A stretch of 8,610 nt of DNA from Lachnospiraceae bacterium (GCA_017461685.1 JAFTXF010000180.1:1-8610); one strand, 5' to 3'. Positions 1-6,713 are shown, counted from the first letter of the stretch. Notes: generated by a model from the letters alone, not told the origin. Numbers and translations are program-made.

Positions 1-297
1 AATGGCAGCCATATGAAATACTGCCCCGATTACCGTAGCGCAAATCATTCGTATGAACTCATTGTAGCTTGCAAAACGCCACAAACTGTTATACAAATGC
101 AGCCGCCAAAAAACAATGACACAAAATACCGCATAGATTGGAACAAAATATAACCAAGCCATCAGATATTCTCTTGGAATGGATGTATACTCACAGTCAA
201 ATCTGAGCCATAAGACAAAAGCATATGACATATTTACTGCAATCACATCATAAACCATTAGGATAAGCGCTTTGGCCTGCCATTTTTCAATTTTCAA
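1..297 (-). CDS. N-terminus of FlaA1/CapD-like polysaccharide biosynthesis protein (partial)
   Basis: The first 99 codons are present and the gene leaves the window at its left edge. The visible part is a membrane domain: a basic start (KIEKWQAK), hydrophobic helices at about residues 9-26 and 43-62, and a third beginning near 86. The motifs LWLRFD and LYNSLWRFASYNEF resemble the N-terminal membrane region of FlaA1/CapD/WbpM-type nucleotide-sugar dehydratase/epimerases, which prepare UDP-sugars for capsule or glycan synthesis. The catalytic Rossmann domain lies outside the window, so the family call rests on this region and on the capsule context. The chosen start is TTG (297-295). It overlaps the upstream TGA in a TTGA junction and has an AGAGGAG ribosome site at 310-304, six bases away, inside the last codons of the upstream gene. 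An internal ATG 17 codons later would cut into the first helix and is less likely. Confidence 0.72.
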   Translation of the reverse strand, partial: MKIEKWQAKALILMVYDVIAVNMSYAFVLWLRFDCEYTSIPREYLMAWLYFVPIYAVFCVIVFWRLHLYNSLWRFASYNEFIRMICATVIGAVFHMAAI

Positions 298-902
298 GAG
301 CGACTCCTCTTACATGCAACTGCTGCTACTGCAAACATTACAACTGCAGCGCCAATCCACAATGTCCAGTTAGCACTTGTGCCTGTAGCAGGTGAAGTTG
401 CAGCACTGGTCAGATAGAAAGTAAGCGGTGAGCAGTCTAACATCTTAAACTCAACCAAACGTCCATTGATGCTTGATGGTTCAATTACTTCCCAAACTTC
501 TCTCTCTACAGAGTAATGCAAGCCTCTTAACTGACTAGGCTGTGTGTTTGCCGGAAGGTTGGAAATATCAACCACAAAGTGACACCAGCCATCAGCCTGC
601 TTGGTTGCTGTAGCATTCAAAAAGATGCCCAGAATGTTCGCCTTGTCAATGCTTACATCCCCTGTCTTATTGAGCGCATTCACTACTTCTGCATCTGTAG
701 CGTCTGTATCGTTTAAGAGGGTAATGATGCTTAATGCTTCCAGGTCATCTACCATGCCGGTGAAGTCAGAATAATATCTAACTGTAACATCCGGACTTGC
801 AGAGGTGTACCAAGTATTCTGACTTGGACCTGCATAAGCAACTACTGCCTGGCTTAGTACGAATACAAGCGTTAACATGATTCCAAATAGTTTCTTTTTC
901 AT
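294..902 (-). CDS. Secreted protein with SPATG cell-wall sorting signal, likely sortase substrate
   Basis: This 202-residue protein has a classic Sec signal peptide (MKKKLFG, hydrophobic core 5-20, probable cleavage after VAYA at residue 24). It has an ectodomain of about 145 residues and a C-terminal sorting signal: SPATG at 170-174, a hydrophobic span at about 180-197, and the basic tail CKRSRS. Such signals are cut between T and G by sortase and linked to peptidoglycan. Class B sortase of Clostridioides difficile is known to accept (S/P)PxTG, which fits SPATG and the class B sortase gene 24 nt upstream. The segment at about 107-165 (HFVVDISNLP, GLHYSVEREVWEVI, SPLTFYL) resembles a beta-sandwich module common before sorting signals in Firmicutes surface proteins; this is a resemblance from memory. 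Only two cysteines (107, 157) lie in the ectodomain. A good AAGGAG site precedes the ATG. The biological role is unknown; adhesion or capsule association is only a guess. Confidence 0.85.
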   Translation of the reverse strand: MKKKLFGIMLTLVFVLSQAVVAYAGPSQNTWYTSASPDVTVRYYSDFTGMVDDLEALSIITLLNDTDATDAEVVNALNKTGDVSIDKANILGIFLNATATKQADGWCHFVVDISNLPANTQPSQLRGLHYSVEREVWEVIEPSSINGRLVEFKMLDCSPLTFYLTSAATSPATGTSANWTLWIGAAVVMFAVAAVACKRSRS

Positions 903-926
903 CGTAAAAATCTCCTTTTTGATTTT

Positions 927-1829
927 TTAATTTATAAGTAAAGCTTGCACCAAATATCTTTGTGTCATTTCTCCGGAATTTACACAGGTGGACAAAGTGA
1001 TAATATGGTCCTCGCTAGTTACTTCAATTTCGCGGTCAATAAAAGCGTTAAAGTCTTTTATGGCGTAAATCTCATCTAAATATTTCTGAAAGCTTTCTGC
1101 GTCTTCACAATAATAGGAATGCAGCAGATGCCTGTTATCATAGGTATATGCCGCAAAGATTTTGTAATACTTGGTTTCATCCGGCATATAGATAATGATG
1201 TCCCTATGCTCCTCAAAAAAATCGTAATCCTCAAAATTATGAAGGGTCCGGAACATAGTGCCGTTTTTCATATTGTGACCGTAAATCACCGTATGATGGT
1301 CACTGAAATCCTTGCTGTTATAATTTTCCGTGTAGATGGAAGCTGCTGTTGTTTTCTTATGTTCTATCGTATGTGTCAGATAATAGCTGTTATCTGTGGC
1401 ATGCTGTACAATAGGATAATCCACATTGGTACCGGGCACCTCAATCCATGCATAGATGTCCGGATTCAGTGCCTGAAGCTCTTCAAAATCGATGTCATCC
1501 CGAGTAACAAACTCCTTGCCGGATGTTCCTTCGCTTCCTGCGGCTGCCTCTGTGCCGGAGCCATTTTCTTTTCCTTCTGCAGGCTCCTTTCCGATGTCTG
1601 CTCCGATGCCGTCGCTATCTTCCCGGGAGGATATCGGATTTTTATTATCCTCCTGCACCGTGCCTTCGTCAGAGTTTTCCACGCTTTCCTCGTCCCCTGC
1701 CTGCTGTAACAGTTCTTCATATTCTCTGCCTGCCCTGCGCTCTTCCACAAAGCCCATGATGCCTACCGTAAGCAGGCACACGCCAATCACAGCAGCAATC
1801 ACACCAATCAGTGCGTATTTATTTTTCAT
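927..1829 (-). CDS. srtB: Class B sortase
   Basis: This 300-residue transpeptidase is anchored by one N-terminal membrane helix (about 5-26). A long acidic Glu/Ser/Gly-rich linker (about 29-105) comes next, then a sortase domain (about 115-300). The catalytic triad is visible: His185 in YGHNM, Cys282 in TLSTC and Arg291 in QRYLV. The helix-rich insertion before the catalytic Cys (about 200-265) and the motif NPDIYAWIEVPGTNVDYPIVQ are typical of class B. It should cleave a sorting signal outside the membrane and join the protein to peptidoglycan; the gene immediately downstream encodes a candidate with SPATG. Start choice: the frame can extend to a TTG at 1850, but the ATG at 1829 has a GAAGAGG site (1848-1842) and lies just after the LCP stop, so ATG is preferred. 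The linker is longer than in typical SrtB and may span a thick wall or capsule layer. Confidence 0.93.
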   Translation of the reverse strand: MKNKYALIGVIAAVIGVCLLTVGIMGFVEERRAGREYEELLQQAGDEESVENSDEGTVQEDNKNPISSREDSDGIGADIGKEPAEGKENGSGTEAAAGSEGTSGKEFVTRDDIDFEELQALNPDIYAWIEVPGTNVDYPIVQHATDNSYYLTHTIEHKKTTAASIYTENYNSKDFSDHHTVIYGHNMKNGTMFRTLHNFEDYDFFEEHRDIIIYMPDETKYYKIFAAYTYDNRHLLHSYYCEDAESFQKYLDEIYAIKDFNAFIDREIEVTSEDHIITLSTCVNSGEMTQRYLVQALLIN

Positions 1830-1833
1830 AGTA

Positions 1834-2880
1834 CTAATTGACCTCTTCAAAAAAACTCATAAGGATTTGCTCATAAAGAGCATCCTCATCTACATGATAT
1901 TCATCAAAAACCTCTGTAGAAACACCTTCTCCGGGAACCGTCCATCGTGTCAGACTTCCGCCCTCTGCGGCACTTTCCATGATCTTCACAAACTGGTCAT
2001 TGCCCATGCTGGTCACCATATACGGTGTCAGGGCTTCATATAAGTCAGTGACAATGCCTGCATCAGAAGCGTACTCCTGAAGCATCTTTTCATAGCAGGC
2101 CTCCAGGTAGGCATTCTGGCGCTCCTGGCGGTATAATGCAGTATGTTCCTCTGCCGTATCCCGGTATCGGACAAACATTTCTATATTCTCTTCGGTAATG
2201 GTAACCTGAGCTCCTTTGTACATCTCAGGTACTCTGGCGGCCAGGCTGTCATTGGGTACTGTCACAGTGACAGGTCCTAAAGCTCTGCTGATTTCTGTCA
2301 GTGCCTCCAGAGTAACTGCACAGTATCCCTGAATCGGAATACGGTAAAAAAGCCTGGACACTGCTTCCTTGGTCATTCTGCAGCTTTCATGCTTGCCGTC
2401 GCCATAGCTGTAAGCCAGACAGATGTGCTGCTCCACCGGCCCCAAATCCGTACCATCACGGTCATATACATTAAAAGTCGTCATGGTATCTCTCGGTATG
2501 GAAATCACCGTTATATCATCGGTCACCCTGTCCCAGGACAGCAGAAACAAAGCATCTGCCTTCCCTGCATCTGTGCTGCCCAGCGTACTCTCTACGAGTT
2601 CTTCCTTATCTACACCGATAAACAGGAAATTGCTGAGGTGGTCGTTGTATTCATAGGTCTAGTCATTCCAGGACACTTTACCGATTCCGGTGCTCTTGTC
2701 AGAGCTTTCTGTATCGGCTTCCCTTTCTGTGACCTGACTCTCTCCATCGGCAGCATGACTCTCCTCTTTCGTACCGGCCGGGTCCGTACCTGCACATCCC
2801 TGCATGCCGGTCAGACACAGGATACCTGTTGCCAGGAGGGCTGCCATCCTATACCTTCTGAATGTCGGCTTCAGCACCAT
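1834..2880 (-). pseudogene. LytR-CpsA-Psr (LCP) glycopolymer transferase interrupted by in-frame TAG
   Basis: The frame reads as one LCP protein of about 348 codons, except for TAG at 2661-2659 (codon 74 from the 2880 start). Homology runs through the stop without a frame change: GKVSWND, stop, TYEYNDHLSNFLFIGVDK. Downstream are LCP hallmarks: IGVDK at 88-92, SIPRDT at 127-132 and VRYRDT...RQERQ at 237-255. LCP enzymes transfer lipid-linked glycopolymers to peptidoglycan. The N-terminus looks like a lipoprotein-type or membrane signal (KPTFRRYRMAALLATG, then MQGC) followed by an acidic linker. Starts are ambiguous: ATG 2880 gives a basic n-region, ATG 2847 has the better AGAAGG site (2859-2854) one base after the kinase stop, and ATG 2922 overlaps the kinase by 74 nt. 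After the stop the only near restarts are CTG or TTG (2550), which would drop the anchor and first core strand. Nonsense mutation is the simplest reading; sequencing error or suppression is possible. Confidence 0.85.
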
Positions 2881-3628
2881 CGTTTTCTTTGTCTTCCTGA
2901 ATATCTTCTCTATCATCTTCATCTTCTTTTATCACTGTATGCGTTCCGTAATAGCCATGATAATAATAACCATACTTGCCGTAATAACGGTCCTTTTTCG
3001 TATCTACCTTATTCAGTACAGCGCCCAAAATCTTGCAGTTTGTCTTTAAAATCTGCTTTTTGGCCTTCTGCGCAATGCGGTAGCTGACGCGTCCGTCTTC
3101 GATGACCAAAATGGCACCGTCACACCACTTGGATATAATCGTGGCATCTGCCATGCTGGTAACCGGCGGTGTATCAATCAATATATAATCATATCTCTGA
3201 CGCAAAACCTTAATCAGTTCCCCCAATGCCGGCTCTTCCAGTAATTCCGAAGGGTTCGGTACAAAGGAGCCGGAAAATATAATATCGACATTTTCAAAAT
3301 TGGTATGGTAGCAAATGTCATCTATCTCCATGGTGCCGCACAAATAGTGGGATAATCCCTTTACAGCCCGCCCCACACGGTATCTGCTGACGAAGGTGGA
3401 GCGGCGTATATCTGCATCCAGTAACACTACCTTCTTGCCGATATTGCCAATCTCTCTTGCTAACTGAAAGGTAACATCACTCTTGCCTTCATTCGGAAAA
3501 CAGCTGGTAAATAAAATACATTTAATATTTCTGCCCGTAAACTGTATATTCGTACGAAGGGTCTTAATTGCTTCTTCATATAAATAATCCAATTTCTTGG
3601 GATCATTCATTTTAACAACCTGATTCAT
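2849..3628 (-). CDS. cpsD: CpsD/CapB-type bacterial tyrosine kinase (BY-kinase)
   Basis: This 259-residue cytoplasmic autokinase works with the membrane co-polymerase encoded just upstream to regulate capsule or exopolysaccharide export and length. P-loop motifs are in order: Walker A FPNEGKSDV (44-52), Walker A' VVLLDADIRR (67-76) and Walker B YILIDTPP (148-155). The N-terminal YEEAIKTLRTNIQF (17-30) is the family's usual lead-in. The C-terminus has the tyrosine cluster expected for autophosphorylation: eight Tyr between 215 and 227, then an acidic tail. The position after GKS is Asp rather than the commoner Thr or Ser; to my knowledge GKSD also occurs in clostridial members, so this need not mean loss of function. 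The start ATG has an AGGAGAGG site four bases away and lies 10 nt after the co-polymerase stop. The gene symbol is by analogy with the pneumococcal cps locus. Confidence 0.93.
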   Translation of the reverse strand: MNQVVKMNDPKKLDYLYEEAIKTLRTNIQFTGRNIKCILFTSCFPNEGKSDVTFQLAREIGNIGKKVVLLDADIRRSTFVSRYRVGRAVKGLSHYLCGTMEIDDICYHTNFENVDIIFSGSFVPNPSELLEEPALGELIKVLRQRYDYILIDTPPVTSMADATIISKWCDGAILVIEDGRVSYRIAQKAKKQILKTNCKILGAVLNKVDTKKDRYYGKYGYYYHGYYGTHTVIKEDEDDREDIQEDKENDGAEADIQKV

Positions 3629-3638
3629 TTATCCTCTC

Positions 3639-4415
3639 CTACACTTTCTTCTTCCCCGTTTTTTTCAAGCGAGAGCCTTTGCCTTTTTTGGATGACTTGT
3701 CCTTATTCTGATTGATATAGTCCTTTCGATCCGGTACGGAGCTCAGGGTAGACAGGCCTAAATACTTCTCGATATCCTCTTCGCTCTTAATGGTGTCATC
3801 TAACACCGCGCGAAGCACCACAATGCCGCCGCTTAAAAATCCTCCGATTAAAATACCTAAAAGGGTATTCATGGCATTGCTCGGACTGGTCTTCACCGTC
3901 GGAAGTACACCGTCATCAATAATCTTCGGTGGCACAACCTCCATCATATCTCCAATGAAATAAGAAGCCTCTTTTGCAACCTCCCTGACAATATCCAGGG
4001 CCAGCTTCGGACTCTCATGCTCCACGGAAATCACCAGAATACGGGTATCATCAGGATTACTGATAGAAATCATATTCTTCAGATCCTTATACTCCATATC
4101 CAGCTCTAAATTCTCAATAACCGTCTCCAAAACCGGTCTGCTGGTGGTTAATACACGGTAATCATTGGTCAGCTGACTGCCCATCTGCAGGTCTGCCAAG
4201 GACGCCAATGTAGTCTCCTTGGTAAGTACTAACATGCTGTTTTCCGCAGTATAAATCGGAGTAATAAAAAGCTTCGTAAAGCCAAATGCAATAGCGCCGA
4301 CCAAAAAACTGACTAAAGCAATCATCCAAAACCATTTTTTAACAGCAAAAAAAACTTCTCTTAAGTCAATTTCAATTTCAGCGTCTTCATATATATTATT
4401 GATATTATTATTCAT
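3639..4415 (-). CDS. cpsC: Wzz/CpsC-type capsule chain-length determinant (kinase activator)
   Basis: This 258-residue polysaccharide co-polymerase sits in the membrane with both ends inside. From the chosen start, a short acidic N-terminus with EIDLREVFFAVKKW (15-28) precedes TM1 (about 29-47). The extracytoplasmic domain runs to about 180 and ends with the proline-containing VLPTVKTSPSNAMNTLLG stretch before TM2 (about 183-203). The cytoplasmic tail ends in a polybasic run (SKKGKGSRLKKTGKKKV). In Gram-positive systems this tail region activates the separate BY-kinase, which is the next gene. An upstream ATG at 4421 exists, but it sits only two bases after AAGGA. The ATG at 4415 has the same AAGGA eight bases away and gives an 8-nt overlap with the phosphatase gene, so it is preferred. 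The gene symbol is by analogy. Confidence 0.92.
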   Translation of the reverse strand: MNNNINNIYEDAEIEIDLREVFFAVKKWFWMIALVSFLVGAIAFGFTKLFITPIYTAENSMLVLTKETTLASLADLQMGSQLTNDYRVLTTSRPVLETVIENLELDMEYKDLKNMISISNPDDTRILVISVEHESPKLALDIVREVAKEASYFIGDMMEVVPPKIIDDGVLPTVKTSPSNAMNTLLGILIGGFLSGGIVVLRAVLDDTIKSEEDIEKYLGLSTLSSVPDRKDYINQNKDKSSKKGKGSRLKKTGKKKV

Positions 4416-5199
4416 TCCCATCTTCCTTATGTACCGACATGATAATCGTCTGTGCGTTGTGACACATTAATTCTGTAATATATTCTTCGTCCAGATGCTT
4501 CTCCATCCAGGTAAGGGCATGCTCCATGCGAAGTCCTCTGTCTGTGCTGTTGTGCATATCCGTGCCGAGCACATCGATCAGTCCCTCCTTCAGCATCTGT
4601 CTGCACCACCTGGTAGTGGCATCATACCATTTGCCGCCTATATGAGCGTAATTCATCTGCATCATCACTCCAAGCTGCCGCAGCTCTTCCATCCTGCCGG
4701 CTTCCCTCAGGCAGCCGTATCTTTCTACATGAGCAAGCACCGGGAAATATGCAGTCATGGCAATCTCCCTCAGTGCCTGAAACATGGCAATATAGGTGAT
4801 ATCAGGAGAAAACTCCAGTAATATGTAATTTGTATCCGCTAAAGCTATCACTTCCCCGCTTTGCAGCATCCCCAAAGACTTCTCATTATAAAAAATCTCC
4901 TGTCCGGGATACACCTTGAAATCTGCACAGACCTTCTCCCGTGCATACTTCTCCAAAGCCCTGCAATACCTTCGGATATCTTCTGTATTGTAGTCACAAA
5001 ATCCCTTAGAAAAATGAGGCGTAGCAATCAGAGTCGTAATACCCGCAGCATATGCCTGTCTCAACATTTCTACACTTTCTTTATTGCTTTTTGAACCGTC
5101 ATCAATCCCCGGGATAATATGTGTATGAATATCAATATAACCCATGTCAACGTACACCATTATCCATCTTTTACTTAAAATGTCTGTCTGCGTATCCAT
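4408..5199 (-). CDS. cpsB: CpsB/CapC-type PHP-domain tyrosine phosphatase
   Basis: This metal-dependent protein-tyrosine phosphatase of the PHP superfamily should dephosphorylate the CpsD-like kinase and so complete the capsule phosphoregulatory cycle. It is first in the operon, followed by the co-polymerase and kinase. Metal-site motifs are visible at their usual spacing (263-residue numbering): DIHTHIIPGIDDGS (23-36), ATPH (59-62), Glu101 in GQEIFY, LLEF (127-130), AHVERY (156-161) and GTDMH (212-216). The protein ends with the family-like NAQTIIMS (248-255). Length matches the family (about 240-265). Start is uncertain: the ATGs at 5199, 5160 and 5145 all have weak ribosome sites. Family alignment favours a protein starting near MGYIDIHTH (5145), but the longest form is given because all three follow the predicted transcription start near 5230. 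Confidence 0.92.
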   Translation of the reverse strand: MDTQTDILSKRWIMVYVDMGYIDIHTHIIPGIDDGSKSNKESVEMLRQAYAAGITTLIATPHFSKGFCDYNTEDIRRYCRALEKYAREKVCADFKVYPGQEIFYNEKSLGMLQSGEVIALADTNYILLEFSPDITYIAMFQALREIAMTAYFPVLAHVERYGCLREAGRMEELRQLGVMMQMNYAHIGGKWYDATTRWCRQMLKEGLIDVLGTDMHNSTDRGLRMEHALTWMEKHLDEEYITELMCHNAQTIIMSVHKEDGNE

Positions 5200-5226
5200 T
5201 TCCGGATTTTAAAATAATCTGGCATA

Positions 5227-5243
5227 GTACAAGCATATTGTAC
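5227..5243. promoter_or_regulatory. Inverted repeat overlapping the -10 box and start of the polysaccharide promoter
   Basis: GTACAA (5227-5232) and TTGTAC (5238-5243) are perfect inverted copies separated by five bases. The repeat covers the -10 hexamer (5242-5237) and the predicted transcription start, a classic position for repressor binding. The arms are only 6 bp, so chance is possible. No regulator gene for it is visible in the window. Confidence 0.4.
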
Positions 5244-5265
5244 CCCCCTCCCCCGCGTTTGTCAA
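5237..5265 (-). promoter_or_regulatory. Sigma-A promoter of the polysaccharide operon with G-tract spacer
   Basis: On the minus strand a perfect -35 box TTGACA (5265-5260) is separated by exactly 17 bases from a TACAAT -10 box (5242-5237). Transcription should start near 5230, about 30 bases before the first possible start of the phosphatase gene. The spacer contains two G runs (five and six G broken by one A, complement of 5243-5254), which is unusual for AT-rich flanking DNA. AT-rich sequence lies upstream of the -35 box. Assignment is by consensus match and position only. Confidence 0.8.
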
Positions 5266-5326
5266 GCTTTCAACAAAAATGTTTGTAAATTTATACAACT
5301 CTTATATTCCTTTTTCCTGATTTTAC

Positions 5327-5369
5327 AAAAAAGAAAAACAGCATCTCTGCTTTTCACAAAAATGCTGTT
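5327..5369 (-). terminator. Intrinsic terminator downstream of the beta-propeller gene
   Basis: On the minus strand, AACAGCAT (5369-5362) pairs with ATGCTGTT (5344-5337) across a 17-base loop. It is followed at once by a T-rich tract of about ten bases with one C (5336-5327). It lies about 90 bases past the propeller stop codon and just before the polysaccharide promoter, so it should insulate the two transcripts. The stem is short and the loop large, which limits strength. In the plus direction no T-run follows, so it is read as one-directional. Confidence 0.65.
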
Positions 5370-5460
5370 CTGAAATATATATTTTAATGCAAATTTACCT
5401 ATCAGTTTTATATGCTTCTTTGATTTTCTCGCCTGCCCGTCTCACAAGCAGTTTTTTAAC

Positions 5461-6546
5461 TTATTCCCCTGCTTTTTCAGATTGCCTTTTCTTTTCTGAT
5501 ATTTTATGGAATATCACAGAATTCGGCTTGTCACACGGAATGGTCGGACCGTTTAACACCAGTGTGCCTTTTTCCAGATCTACCGTCAGGAAGCTTAAGG
5601 TATTGGACTCGTGGTTTAAGCTTACCAGATGCTTATTATCCGGAAACAGCGTAGCATCCTTTGGATAAGAGCCGTTCACCGGCAGACACAAAATCTTGGT
5701 CAGTAAACCTGTTTCTTCATCATGCTCGTAAATCACAACGCTGTTATCCCCTGCATTAGAGCTGATTACATAATGAAAATCATCAGAGAAATTCAGTGCA
5801 CTGGCTGCAGAATTACCGGAATGGTAATCATTCAGTGTAGATATCGTCTGAATCTTATCAAAATACGGGTTGTCCTTCACTTCATAATAGTGATACACGT
5901 CTATGTAATTCTTTAATTCATGTACTACATACATATATTTGCCGTCATTGGAAAACTTAATATGTCTCGGTGCGGATTCCGGCTCGCTGCGGACTACGTC
6001 TGCCAGCTTCAAAGTGCCCTTTCTGTGGTCGACCTTATACACCTTCACATGATCCATACCGATGTCTGCAACGCACAAATACTTATTGTCCCTGGTCATA
6101 CGGGAGCAGTTTACATGAGGGCGGAAGTTACGCTCCGCAATACTACCCATGCCCTTGTGATAAATCTCATCGGTAATCTTGGCAATGGAACCGTCCTTAT
6201 TCAGTCGAAGTACCGTAACCTTGCCGTCGTGATAGCCTGCTACAAATAAAAGCTTGTCATTGTAATCTGTAGACAGATAACAGCCTCTCATACCGTTGAT
6301 GCTGGCTTCATTTAAAAACTCCAGCTCACCGTCCGGCAGGATTTTAAAGGCTTCTACCCCAAAGTCGGTAATAGAATAAAGGTATTTTTTATTGTGCGAT
6401 ATCGTAATATAAGAAGAGTTTGTAATCTCAACACTGTCCTTTGGAGTGAAACGCCCCTTCTCCATATCAACGTCATAAATCTTAATGCCGAATTTGTCTC
6501 CCATGGTGTATGTGGAGACATATGCTACGTATTTATCTGATGACAT
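5461..6546 (-). CDS. Lactonase-family seven-bladed beta-propeller (6-phosphogluconolactonase-like)
   Basis: This 361-residue cytoplasmic-looking protein has no signal peptide. It shows repeated propeller blades, for example SSYITISHNKKYLYSIT (44-60), DIGMDHVKVYKVD (161-173), APRHIKFSNDGKYMYVVHEL (192-211), GDNSVVIYEHDEETG (266-280) and SNTLSFLTVDLEKG (314-327). RPHVNC (142-147) and the APRH motif match the region of the Pgl/YbhE lactonase family where conserved His and Arg residues cluster. Members can hydrolyse 6-phosphogluconolactone, but many clostridial copies are untested and the substrate here is unknown. Start: the frame extends to an ATG at 6576 without a ribosome site. The ATG at 6546 has GGAGGG (6557-6552) five bases away and gives the usual family N-terminus, so it is preferred. 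The gene is monocistronic, with a terminator after it, and divergent from the polyamine operon. Confidence 0.85.
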   Translation of the reverse strand: MSSDKYVAYVSTYTMGDKFGIKIYDVDMEKGRFTPKDSVEITNSSYITISHNKKYLYSITDFGVEAFKILPDGELEFLNEASINGMRGCYLSTDYNDKLLFVAGYHDGKVTVLRLNKDGSIAKITDEIYHKGMGSIAERNFRPHVNCSRMTRDNKYLCVADIGMDHVKVYKVDHRKGTLKLADVVRSEPESAPRHIKFSNDGKYMYVVHELKNYIDVYHYYEVKDNPYFDKIQTISTLNDYHSGNSAASALNFSDDFHYVISSNAGDNSVVIYEHDEETGLLTKILCLPVNGSYPKDATLFPDNKHLVSLNHESNTLSFLTVDLEKGTLVLNGPTIPCDKPNSVIFHKISEKKRQSEKAGE

Positions 6547-6675
6547 AATAACCCTCCATGCAGTCGTTTTTTTCATGATAACACATTTATTTCAATTTGT
6601 TAATATTTTTTATAAGATTATGTTGACTTTTTCATAATAACGTATATAATTTATCTTAATGTTTGTTTAGTTTTA

Positions 6676-6692
6676 TTAAACTTGAAGTTTAA
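6676..6692. promoter_or_regulatory. Perfect 17-bp palindrome, candidate operator for the XRE-cupin regulator
   Basis: TTAAACTT-G-AAGTTTAA is a perfect 8-bp inverted repeat around one base. It lies in the divergent intergenic region between the beta-propeller gene and the regulator gene, about 92 bases before the regulator's ATG. A further copy of the half-site AAGTTTA occurs at 6723-6729, and the context AAGTTTA(A/C)AAATACT is nearly repeated at 6685-6698 and 6723-6737. This arrangement suits an autoregulating dimeric XRE-family protein. Local AT richness raises the chance of a fortuitous repeat. Confidence 0.5.
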
Positions 6693-6713
6693 AATACTTT
6701 TCAAACAATATTT

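Noticed and set aside
1119..1709. Long plus-strand open frame opposite the sortase gene.
   Set aside because: It lies antisense to a sortase with an intact catalytic triad, has no ribosome site or family resemblance, and reflects codon bias of the real gene.
1830..1850. TTG start for the sortase, seven codons upstream.
   Set aside because: The ATG at 1829 has a better-placed GAAGAGG site, and the extra residues overlap the LCP tail without adding a family feature.
1834..2550. A free-standing 238-residue LCP protein starting at TTG 2550.
   Set aside because: It lacks the anchor and the first core strand (NFLFIGVDK), which is encoded in the same frame just upstream; it is the tail of the interrupted gene.
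2659..2661. TAG read as a sense codon (stop reassignment or pyrrolysine).
   Set aside because: TAG also ends the BY-kinase, co-polymerase, LCP and XRE-cupin genes at natural family ends, so the codon is an ordinary stop here. No pyrrolysine genes are visible, and this site is not one known to carry pyrrolysine.
2389..3087. Long plus-strand open frame across the LCP and kinase genes.
   Set aside because: It is antisense to two clearly recognised proteins, is Cys/His/Leu/Ser-rich in the manner of shadow frames, and shows no domain.
5337..5369. Hairpin as a bidirectional terminator or regulatory RNA.
   Set aside because: The T-run follows only in the minus direction, and no plus-strand transcript is expected to reach it.
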